Part shown: piece by piece, positions 1-4,727 of the stretch
Layout: each line of letters begins with the position of its first letter
Numbering within the stretch: the stretch's first letter is position 1
Assembly (NCBI GenBank): GCA_036003365.1
Contig: DASYSL010000108.1
Coordinates: 1-5,825, forward strand
Direction of reading: 5' to 3'
Source: DASYSL01 sp036003365
Lineage (GTDB): Bacteria > Eisenbacteria > RBG-16-71-46 > DASYSL01
Length of the DNA stretch: 5,825 bases
The notes under the pieces: generated by a model
Database searches by the model: none
Seen by the model: only the letters and a program-made list of their open reading frames with translations
Told to the model about the DNA's origin: nothing
Made by a program: the position numbers and the translations under genes

Positions 1-2
1 CG

Positions 3-959
3 GTGCCGGGCGCGTCTCACGCGGCATCCGCCCAGTCGTCCTCGTCGGGCGGTTACGTCGGCGTGCTGTTGCAGGATTTGAACGACGACCTGCGCGATTC
101 GTACAACTTCAAAGGCTCGGGCGTGTTGATCTCGGATGTCACCGACGGCAGCCCTGCCGACCGCGCCGGGCTGCGTCGCGGCGACATCGTCACCAGCTAT
201 CGCGGACGCCCCGTGTCCTCGAGCGCCGACCTCACGGCCCGCGTGCGCGAGGATCGGGAAGGCGACCGTGCCGCATTCACGGTGTTTCGTGAAGGCAGAC
301 CCATGACGGTGACGGTGACGCTGGGTTCGCGCGAGGACATGCCGGAGTCGCGCGCCTACGATCGCGACGACAACGATAACGACAACGACAACGACAACGA
401 CAACGATAACCACAACGACAACCATACGCGCTCGCACACCTACCGTTATTCGTTTCCCAACATGCAGGGCTTCCAGAATTTCGGCATGATGAACGGCAAT
501 CCCCGGCTGGGCGTGGAGATTCAGGATCTCGACGGCGATCTGGGCGCGTATTTCAATCGTCCGGACGGCAAGGGTGCCTTGGTCACGCGCGTGCTCGACG
601 ACACGCCGGCCAAGCGTGCCGGACTCCATTCCGGCGACGTCATCATCGAGCTCGACGGCCAGTCGATCGCCGACACCGACGATCTGCGCAGTCATCTCGC
701 GGACCGCTCCGCCGGTCCGATGCGCGTCACGGTGCTGCGCCATGGCACGCGCCAGACGCTGACGGCCAATCTGGAAGAGCGTCGCGGCGCCATGTCGGCC
801 ATGCCGCGCTCGTGGATCATGAACCGCGACGGCCATCCCACGGCGCCCCGCGCCATGAGTGACCGGGAGCGCGAGGACCTGCGCCGCCAAATGGACGATC
901 TGCGCAAGCAGATGGACGAGCTCAAGAAGGAGATGGACAAGGACGACGGCAAGGACTAG
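3..959 (+). CDS. Two-PDZ-domain, probably exported protein with C-terminal coiled coil (5' end missing)
   Basis: The reading frame is open to the left edge. The GTG at 3 is only the first possible start in view, so the gene is treated as 5'-partial. The first visible residues (Ala/Ser-rich, GASHAASAQSSSS) look like the end of a signal peptide, which would place the protein in the periplasm or envelope. PDZ domain 1 covers about residues 18-108 (GYVGV ligand-loop start, then SPADRAGLRRGDIV). PDZ domain 2 covers about residues 167-258 (RLGVEIQDL, then TPAKRAGLHSGDVI). Both resemble the PDZ modules of HtrA/DegP-type proteases, but no trypsin-like domain is visible, and the sequence ahead of PDZ1 is low complexity rather than protease. 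An Asp-Asn repeat linker separates the domains. The last 30 or so residues form an LxxxMxxL heptad coiled coil. Inference: an adaptor or scaffold that binds peptide tails. A truncated HtrA remains possible, because the upstream part cannot be seen. Substrate unknown. Confidence 0.85.
   Translation: MPGASHAASAQSSSSGGYVGVLLQDLNDDLRDSYNFKGSGVLISDVTDGSPADRAGLRRGDIVTSYRGRPVSSSADLTARVREDREGDRAAFTVFREGRPMTVTVTLGSREDMPESRAYDRDDNDNDNDNDNDNDNHNDNHTRSHTYRYSFPNMQGFQNFGMMNGNPRLGVEIQDLDGDLGAYFNRPDGKGALVTRVLDDTPAKRAGLHSGDVIIELDGQSIADTDDLRSHLADRSAGPMRVTVLRHGTRQTLTANLEERRGAMSAMPRSWIMNRDGHPTAPRAMSDREREDLRRQMDDLRKQMDELKKEMDKDDGKD
369..422 (+). repeat. Hexanucleotide GAYAAC tandem repeat coding for Asp-Asn linker
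   Basis: About nine units of GAC/GAT-AAC (one changed to CACAAC) run in frame inside the PDZ protein and give an alternating Asp-Asn stretch between the two PDZ domains. Because the unit is six bases, a gain or loss of copies keeps the frame and only changes linker length. The peptide is acidic, polar and surely disordered, so it acts as a flexible spacer. Binding of divalent cations is conceivable but not shown. Confidence 0.9.
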
Positions 960-1020
960 AACGCATCCTGCTTCCGAGCCAAGACGAGGCGGCGGGCGCG
1001 AGCCTGCCGTCTCTTTCGTT

Positions 1021-1029
1021 TGCTACAGT
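1021..1029 (+). promoter_or_regulatory. Extended -10 promoter for the Nudix gene, giving a leaderless mRNA
   Basis: TGCTACAGT fits an extended -10 element: TG, one base, then TACAGT, which matches TATAAT at 4 of 6 positions. The expected transcription start, about 7 bases after the hexamer, falls on the A of the ATG at 1036. No Shine-Dalgarno sequence is present ahead of that ATG, which agrees with leaderless translation. No clear -35 box is visible, as is allowed for extended -10 promoters. This is inference from spacing. Confidence 0.5.
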
Positions 1030-1035
1030 GCGCGC

Positions 1036-1566
1036 ATGACCCTTCCGCGTCCGGCTCGCTTCTGTCCCTACTGCGCGACGCGCCTGGTGCGCCGCGTCGA
1101 CCACGGCATGCGCCGCCCGACCTGCCCGCGATGCGGCTACATCGCCTACCAGAATCCGTCGCCGGCGGTGGCGGTCATGCTGCCGGGTCCGCGCGGGCTT
1201 CTCTTCGTGCGCCGCAAGTATCCGCCCTTCGAGGGCATGTGGAGCCTGCCGTCGGGCTTCATGGAGTACGGCGAGACTCCCGAGGAGACGGCGCGGCGCG
1301 AGACCTTGGAGGAGACCGGCTTGCGCGTGCGCATCCAGGACTTGGTGGGCGCGTATCCCGGCCACGACGACCCGCGCGTGCGCGTGGTGCTCATCGTCTA
1401 CCGCGCGAAGAAGACCGGCGGGCGCGAGAAGGCGGGTGACGACGCCGCTGAGCTGGGTTGGTTTCCGGCCGCCAAGCCGCCGCGCGATCTGGCGTTTCGC
1501 GCGCACCGGCAGGCGGTGGCGGACTATCGCCGCCTCGCGAGCGGTTCGCGGACAAATGGGTCCTGA
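1036..1566 (+). CDS. Nudix hydrolase with N-terminal zinc ribbon
   Basis: The 176-residue protein hydrolyses a nucleoside diphosphate linked to some group X, leaving a nucleotide and a phosphate-containing product. The exact substrate cannot be read from the sequence. The N-terminus has a four-cysteine zinc ribbon (C10-x2-C13 and C30-x2-C33). The Nudix box spans residues 74-96: G74, E80, R88-E89, E92-E93, G95. The metal-binding REx2EE core is complete, so it should be active with Mg2+ or Mn2+. The SQPWPFPxS signature of NADH pyrophosphatase NudC is not present after the box, so this is not NudC despite the shared zinc ribbon. The ATG at 1036 was chosen because it sits just before the zinc ribbon and 7 bases after an extended -10 element; upstream in-frame residues overlap the PDZ gene and look non-coding. 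It is cytosolic by lack of any signal. The catalytic class is secure, the substrate unknown. Confidence 0.9.
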   Translation: MTLPRPARFCPYCATRLVRRVDHGMRRPTCPRCGYIAYQNPSPAVAVMLPGPRGLLFVRRKYPPFEGMWSLPSGFMEYGETPEETARRETLEETGLRVRIQDLVGAYPGHDDPRVRVVLIVYRAKKTGGREKAGDDAAELGWFPAAKPPRDLAFRAHRQAVADYRRLASGSRTNGS

Positions 1567-1582
1567 ACTCCGTGGACCCATT
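1555..1582 (+). other. Perfect inverted repeat spanning the Nudix stop codon
   Basis: AATGGGTCC (1555-1563) is exactly complementary to GGACCCATT (1574-1582), giving a 9-bp stem with a 10-base loop that contains the TGA stop. No T tract follows, so it is not a classical terminator; it could protect the mRNA 3' end or cause pausing. The GACCCA of its right arm (1575-1580) can pair instead with TGGGTC at 1592-1597, so two mutually exclusive hairpins are possible. Confidence 0.6.
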
Positions 1583-1744
1583 CATCTGTTCTGGGTCGAT
1601 GCGCTCGCCCTTCGTTGCAATCTGCGCGAAGGCGCGCGGCTTCCCGCACCTTTTCATGGACCTTGAGGTGTCGGGAGTGCCCGAAATGCCTGCCCGCGTG
1701 GAGTCTTGCATCGTGGCATTGGAGTTGCTGTGTGCCCACGCCGT

Positions 1745-1768
1745 GCGCGCTTCGGCCGCGAAGCGTGC
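1745..1768 (+). other. Strong hairpin in the intergenic spacer
   Basis: GCGCGCTTCG (1745-1754) pairs with CGAAGCGTGC (1759-1768) over 10 bp, including one G-U pair, closing a GCCG loop. It lacks a T tract, so it is structural rather than a terminator. It lies about 100 bases ahead of the terminator and could be part of the same RNA. Confidence 0.5.
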
Positions 1769-1865
1769 GAAAGAACGGGACCGACGCGAGGGACAGGGAC
1801 GAAACCCCGCCAGGGAAGGCCAGGCGCCACGGAGGACGCAAACGTCGGACACCGCTGCACAAGTG

Positions 1866-1897
1866 AGCCCGGGGCCGCCCCCCGGGCTTTCCGTTTT
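1866..1897 (+). terminator. Intrinsic terminator upstream of nadE
   Basis: AGCCCGGGG (1866-1874) and CCCCGGGCT (1880-1888) form a perfect 9-bp GC-rich stem with loop CCGCC. It is followed by a T-rich tail, TTTCCGTTTT, ending at 1897. This is the best intrinsic terminator in the window. It separates nadE from whatever is transcribed upstream, so nadE needs its own promoter. The T tract is interrupted, so read-through is possible. Confidence 0.8.
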
Positions 1898-1901
1898 GGG
1901 G

Positions 1902-1932
1902 TAGGATCGGGCCAGGGAATCCCCCTGGAGGA
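1902..1932 (+). promoter_or_regulatory. Candidate nadE -10 box, SD-overlapping hairpin and ribosome-binding site
   Basis: TAGGAT at 1902-1907 resembles a -10 hexamer (4 of 6) just after the terminator, with no evident -35 box. GGAGGA (1927-1932) is a strong Shine-Dalgarno sequence 7 bases before the ATG at 1940 and decides that start. CCAGGG (1912-1917) can pair with CCCTGG (1923-1928), a 6-bp hairpin whose right arm takes the first two bases of the Shine-Dalgarno sequence. The ribosome-binding site is clear; the promoter is tentative. Confidence 0.5.
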
Positions 1933-1939
1933 AGTAGGA

Positions 1940-3835
1940 ATGCGCAAGCTTCGCCTCGCCCTCGGCCAGATCAACGCGACTGTCGGCGATTTCGACGCCA
2001 ACGTGGCCCGGGTCCGCGAGACGCTCTCCCGCGCCGAGGCCCTGGGGGCGGAGCTGGTGCTCTTCCCCGAGCTCGTGCTCTGTGGCTACCCGGCCGAGGA
2101 TCTCCTCCTCAAATCCGACTTCCTCGAGGCCAACCGCAAGGCGCTCGAGTCCCTGGCGCCGGCCGCCCGGCGCGTGACCGCGGTGGTGGGCTTCGCCGAC
2201 CGCGGCGACGACGTCTACAACGCCGCCGCCGTCCTGCACGATGGCCGCGTCGCCGGCGTCTACCACAAGCACCACCTGCCCAACTACGCCGTCTTCGACG
2301 AGAAGCGCTACTTCCAGTCGGGCCGCGAGCCGCTCGTCTTGAACCTCGGCGGCGTGCAGCTCGGGGTCACCATCTGCGAGGACATGTGGTACCCGGACGG
2401 GCCGCATGTCCTTCAGGCCCAGGACGGCGCCGAGATCCTGCTCTGTCTCTCGGCTTCGCCCTTCCATCGCGGCAAGACGCGCGATCGCGAGCGCATGCTG
2501 GCGACGCGGGCCGCGGACAACGTGGCCATCGTGGCCTTCACCAATCTGGTGGGCGGCCAGGACGAGCTCGTGTTCGACGGCGGCAGCGTGGTGTTCGACG
2601 AGCGCGGCGAGCTGGTGGCACGGGCGCGCGCCTTCGCCGAAGACCTCGTGGTCTGCGACCTCGATGCCGAGACCGTATTCCGCGCCCGCCTGCACGATCC
2701 GCGGCGCCGCGACGGCACCACGGTCAAGGCCGAGCTGGCCGGCTCGTACCTGCCGGTGCGCCATCTCATGCTCGAGAAGCCGGCGTGGCCGGATCGCCCC
2801 ACGCAAGCGACCCAAGCCCCGCTGGCGCCCGAGCTTTCGTCGTTGGACGAGGTGCAGCAGGCGCTCGTGCTCGGCTTGCGCGACTACGTGGTCAAGAATG
2901 GATTCGAATCCGTGGTGCTCGGCCTCTCGGGCGGCGTGGATTCGGCGCTCACCGCCGCCCTGGCCGTCGAAGCACTCGAGGCCGATTGCGTGAACGGCGT
3001 GCTCATGCCGTCGTCGGTGACCAGCGAGCAGAGCCGGGCCGACGCCGAGGACTTGGCTCGGCGCCTCGGCATCCGCGTGCTCACGGTGCCCATCGAGCCG
3101 GTGGTCGATGCCTACGGCTCGGTGCTCGGATCCGCGTTCGCCGGGCGCGGTCCCGACGTCACCGAGGAGAACCTCCAGGCACGTGCACGCGGCAATGTCC
3201 TGATGGCACTTTCCAACAAGTTCGGTTGGCTGGTTCTCACCACCGGAAACAAGAGCGAGCTCTCGGTGGGGTATTGCACTTTGTATGGCGACATGGCGGG
3301 AGGCTTCGCCATGCTCAAGGACGTCCCCAAGACGCTCGTTTACGCCCTTTCCCAGCATTTGAATTCGCACGCCCGCGGGCGTGGCGAAACGCCACCCATT
3401 CCCGAGTCGACGCTCCTCAGACCGCCCACGGCCGAGCTCCGCCCGGGCCAGCGCGACCAGGACACGCTGCCGCCGTACGCCATCCTCGACGAGATCCTGC
3501 TCGCTTATGTGGAGAAGGACATGGGGGCCGACGAGCTGGTGGCGCGCGGCTTCGACCCTGCGCTCGTCTCGCAGGTGGTGGGGTGGGTCGACCGCAACGA
3601 GTACAAGCGCCGCCAGGCGCCCCCCGGGATCCGCATCAGTCCGCGCGCCTTTGGCCGCGACCGCCGCTTGCCCATCACCAATGAATTTCGCCCAGGCGAG
3701 AAGCCGAAGCGTAAGTCCGAAAAAGAGTTATCAAATCAGAGCAAGCCAGTTCGCAATGCCGAGAACAAGCCCGCCGGCGCTCCCACGCCGGGGGCAAGCA
3801 GCGCGCGCGAGCGCGAACGCTCTCGCTTGCAGTAG
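1940..3835 (+). CDS. nadE: Glutamine-dependent NAD+ synthetase
   Basis: Catalyses the last step of NAD+ synthesis: ATP-dependent amidation of deamido-NAD+ with ammonia released from glutamine. It is a cytosolic enzyme of 631 residues. The N-terminal glutaminase (nitrilase fold, about residues 1-270) carries the Glu-Lys-Cys triad: E44 in FPELVLCGYP, K110 in YHKHHLPNY, C146 in TICEDMW. The C-terminal synthetase domain has the PP-loop SGGVDS at 330-335, TTGNKSE at 434-440 and GYCTLYGDMAGG at 444-455, and ends at the typical RLPITNEFR (to residue 584). All key residues are present, so it should be functional. The start at 1940 is set by GGAGGA 7 bases upstream and by homology beginning at LRLALGQINATVGDF; the longer open frame upstream reads through the terminator and is not used. 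The oddity is residues 585-631: a Lys/Ser/Pro/Ala-rich, apparently disordered tail beyond the normal end, encoded by visibly more A/T-rich DNA at its beginning. Confidence 0.96.
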   Translation: MRKLRLALGQINATVGDFDANVARVRETLSRAEALGAELVLFPELVLCGYPAEDLLLKSDFLEANRKALESLAPAARRVTAVVGFADRGDDVYNAAAVLHDGRVAGVYHKHHLPNYAVFDEKRYFQSGREPLVLNLGGVQLGVTICEDMWYPDGPHVLQAQDGAEILLCLSASPFHRGKTRDRERMLATRAADNVAIVAFTNLVGGQDELVFDGGSVVFDERGELVARARAFAEDLVVCDLDAETVFRARLHDPRRRDGTTVKAELAGSYLPVRHLMLEKPAWPDRPTQATQAPLAPELSSLDEVQQALVLGLRDYVVKNGFESVVLGLSGGVDSALTAALAVEALEADCVNGVLMPSSVTSEQSRADAEDLARRLGIRVLTVPIEPVVDAYGSVLGSAFAGRGPDVTEENLQARARGNVLMALSNKFGWLVLTTGNKSELSVGYCTLYGDMAGGFAMLKDVPKTLVYALSQHLNSHARGRGETPPIPESTLLRPPTAELRPGQRDQDTLPPYAILDEILLAYVEKDMGADELVARGFDPALVSQVVGWVDRNEYKRRQAPPGIRISPRAFGRDRRLPITNEFRPGEKPKRKSEKELSNQSKPVRNAENKPAGAPTPGASSARERERSRLQ

Positions 3836-4045
3836 CACCAAACCCCTGGTATCTTCGTAGCCACTCGCCCGGCACGCGAGGGGTCTTTGCGGTCGCCGAG
3901 ACCCACTTGCGAAACGGCATCCACGATGGAATTCGTCCTGGCGTGCTCAGGGGCCCCCGCCGAGCCGACCGGATTCAACAGCGCGTCATGCGTCGTGTCG
4001 CGCTGAGCTGCTCCTCGAAGGGACTGCGTCATTTGACTGCATGCC

Positions 4046-4092
4046 CTGGGGAATCCGGCCCGGCAACCTGCAACCTGGGGAAAATTCCCCAG
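4046..4092 (+). promoter_or_regulatory. Candidate activator-binding sites (CTGGGGAA half-site plus perfect dyad)
   Basis: CTGGGGAA occurs at 4046-4053 and again at 4075-4082. The second copy is followed by AA and its exact complement TTCCCCAG (4085-4092), forming an 18-base dyad with 8-bp arms. The dyad centre lies about 121 bases before the predicted sigma-54 start at 4205, the usual distance for an enhancer bound by an NtrC-type activator. Which protein binds is unknown. Confidence 0.5.
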
Positions 4093-4126
4093 ACATGTCG
4101 TTCCACGGAATGGGGCGAAACGCAGT

Positions 4127-4147
4127 CGGCTCTATGAATTAGAGCCG
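4127..4147 (+). repeat. Perfect hairpin between dyad and sigma-54 promoter
   Basis: CGGCTCTA (4127-4134) and TAGAGCCG (4140-4147) form a perfect 8-bp inverted repeat around a TGAAT loop. There is no T tract. Its centre is about 68 bases upstream of the predicted start of flp transcription, so it could be a second protein-binding site, or the 3' end of RNA reading through from nadE. Confidence 0.5.
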
Positions 4148-4178
4148 GGGCGCTCGTTGTTTCGCTTCACGCCGAAAG

Positions 4179-4194
4179 CGGCATAGGGATTGCA
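4179..4194 (+). promoter_or_regulatory. Sigma-54 (RpoN) -24/-12 promoter for the flp operon
   Basis: CGGCATAGGGATTGCA follows the consensus TGGCACGRNNNTTGCW: the GGCA of the -24 element and the complete TTGCA of the -12 element are present, with the invariant GG and GC at the right spacing. Counting the C at 4193 as -12 gives a transcription start at A4205 and a 217-nt leader to the flp ATG. Mismatches fall only at less conserved positions (first T, C6, G7). Sigma-54 promoters need an ATP-driven enhancer-binding protein, for which a dyad about 121 bases upstream is a candidate. Confidence 0.7.
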
Positions 4195-4204
4195 GAGCAA
4201 GTTC

Positions 4205-4421
4205 ACGTTCAACGGTGTCACCGGGTCTTGGGTCTCCGCCCGGGTGAACGATCGGTCGGTCGTCCGCCTAACCCGGTGTTCTCTCCTGAGCGACGGGGGG
4301 TCGCGCTTGGGTGCCGCACCAAATGTCTGGACCCCCGTTTCTAACGGACGTCCGTCCAGCTGTGCCCGCGCCAACCGCAACCGTGCGGCGGCGGGGCGCG
4401 CGAAAGAAGGAGCACACACGC
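4205..4421 (+). promoter_or_regulatory. Structured 5' leader of flp mRNA
   Basis: If transcription starts at 4205 the leader is 217 nt. It can fold a bulged hairpin (TCACCGGG at 4218-4225 with CCCGGGTGA at 4239-4247). A second stem pairs ACGGGGGGTC (4293-4302) with GACCCCCGT (4330-4338) with one bulge and encloses a smaller hairpin GGTG-CCG-CACC (4310-4320). A 12-bp palindrome (4344-4355) follows. A strong ribosome-binding site AAGGAG (4407-4412) lies 9 bases before the ATG. The conserved core of the GEMM cyclic-di-GMP riboswitch was looked for and not seen. A regulatory role is inference. Confidence 0.4.
4344..4355 (+). repeat. 12-bp perfect palindrome in the flp leader
   Basis: ACGGACGTCCGT is its own reverse complement. 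It lies about 140 bases downstream of the predicted transcription start and 66 bases before the flp ATG. It could be an operator for a dimeric repressor or simply part of the leader fold. Confidence 0.5.
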
Positions 4422-4598
4422 ATGAAGGCACTTCTTCGTAATCTCGTCGTGCGGGAAGAGGGTCAGGACCTGGTGGAGTACGCCCTCCTGGCCGCGCTTC
4501 TCTCGATCGTTTCGATCGTCGCCCTCCAGACTCTCGGACCGACGATCTCGGCGGTGTGGGATCGCATCAACACGGCGATCTCGACGGCCAACGCTTAA
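4422..4598 (+). CDS. flp: Flp/Fap-type type IVb pilin precursor
   Basis: The 58-residue precursor is the major subunit of the Tad pilus, used for tight adherence and surface attachment. Residues 1-14 form the short leader ending in a positive/acidic stretch and glycine (VVREEG). Prepilin peptidase should cut after G14, leaving a 44-residue mature pilin that starts QDLVEYALLAALL, with the Flp-defining E5-Y6 pair and a continuous hydrophobic helix of about 25 residues (QDLVEYALL to TLGP). The C-terminal part (SAVWDRINTAISTANA) is short, as usual for Flp. The ATG at 4422 is preceded by AAGGAG at a 9-base distance; the longer upstream frame has no such signal. It is the first gene of a cluster with cpaA and tadE, is probably driven by the sigma-54 promoter, and is followed by a strong hairpin that may raise its mRNA level relative to downstream genes. 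Confidence 0.95.
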   Translation: MKALLRNLVVREEGQDLVEYALLAALLSIVSIVALQTLGPTISAVWDRINTAISTANA

Positions 4599-4610
4599 TC
4601 GCAGCATCAG

Positions 4611-4644
4611 GTCGGGCGGGGGCCCTCGTGGCCCCCGCGGCGAC
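4611..4644 (+). terminator. Strong GC hairpin just after flp (mRNA stabiliser or partial terminator)
   Basis: GCGGGGGCC (4616-4624) and GGCCCCCGC (4630-4638) pair perfectly over 9 bp around loop CTCGT, extended by GTCG (4611-4614) with CGAC (4641-4644) across a small internal loop. There is no T tract, so full intrinsic termination is unlikely. It starts 12 bases after the flp stop, as expected for a 3' stabilising structure or attenuator that makes flp mRNA more abundant than the rest of the operon. Confidence 0.6.
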
Positions 4645-4669
4645 CGCGCCCGTCGGTCGGTGCGGTCGC
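4640..4669 (+). other. Second, overlapping hairpin between flp and cpaA
   Basis: GCGACCGC (4640-4647) is exactly complementary to GCGGTCGC (4662-4669), an 8-bp stem with a 14-base loop. Its left arm overlaps the CGAC used to extend the preceding hairpin, so the two folds compete at their edges. No T tract follows. Confidence 0.55.
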
Positions 4670-4727
4670 TGAGTCCTAACCGAATCACGGACCGGCGAGC
4701 AGGGACGCGGTCCTGGGGGACGGGGAC

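Larger units (their letters stand above)
1567..1939 (+). other. Spacer of 373 bases without a credible protein gene; structured, may hold a small RNA
   Basis: No frame here has protein-like composition or a good start and ribosome-binding site. Long open frames on both strands are the by-product of high G+C. The stretch contains the right arm of the stop-codon hairpin, a strong hairpin at 1745-1768, an intrinsic terminator at 1866-1897, and the nadE promoter region. No tRNA, tmRNA, RNase P or SRP RNA signature was recognised. Hairpins ending in a strong terminator suggest either a long 3' UTR of the Nudix gene or an independent small RNA. No definite promoter for such an RNA was found. Confidence 0.5.
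3836..4421 (+). other. Regulatory intergenic region (about 590 bases) ahead of the pilus genes
   Basis: No credible protein-coding frame: a small frame at 3907-4137 has no ribosome-binding site and unlikely composition. The first 240 bases hold only modest structure: a 6-bp hairpin GGGTCT/AGACCC at 3881-3904 without a T tract, and the 8-bp palindrome GGGGCCCC at 3950-3957. The second half is dense with signals: a repeated half-site and dyad, a perfect hairpin, a sigma-54 promoter, and a leader with nested stems and a palindrome. The nadE terminator is not obvious. Confidence 0.7.

Noticed and set aside
1458..1904. 148-codon + strand open frame overlapping the Nudix 3' end and the spacer
   Set aside because: It starts inside the Nudix gene in another frame, has no ribosome-binding site, ends inside the terminator, and has no recognisable domain.
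1706..1939. 78-residue N-terminal extension of NadE
   Set aside because: It reads through an intrinsic terminator, has no homology-like content, and a strong ribosome-binding site precedes the ATG at 1940.
1391..3370. Very long open frame on the - strand opposite nadE and the spacer
   Set aside because: It lies antisense to a clearly conserved enzyme, has a His/Arg/Gly-rich unstructured composition, and is explained by the lack of stop codons on the reverse strand of GC-rich genes.
3795..3832. Imperfect hairpin at the 3' end of nadE (GAGCG-CGAA-CGCTC core)
   Set aside because: Only a 5-bp perfect core with mismatched extension, no T tract, and it lies inside the coding frame; too weak to call a terminator.
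3847..3855. Extended -10-like TGGTATCTT just after nadE
   Set aside because: No gene or convincing RNA follows within the next 300 bases and there is no -35 box; probably chance.
3936..3955. Second possible sigma-54 site (GG and GC at the right spacing around 3940-3955)
   Set aside because: The -12 element lacks TT before GC and the -24 element lacks CA; far weaker than the site at 4179-4194.
3907..4137. Small 76-codon frame in the region before flp
   Set aside because: No ribosome-binding site, unlikely composition, and it runs through the regulatory dyad.
4205..4421. GEMM-type cyclic-di-GMP riboswitch in the flp leader
   Set aside because: The conserved core segments of that class are not present in the leader.
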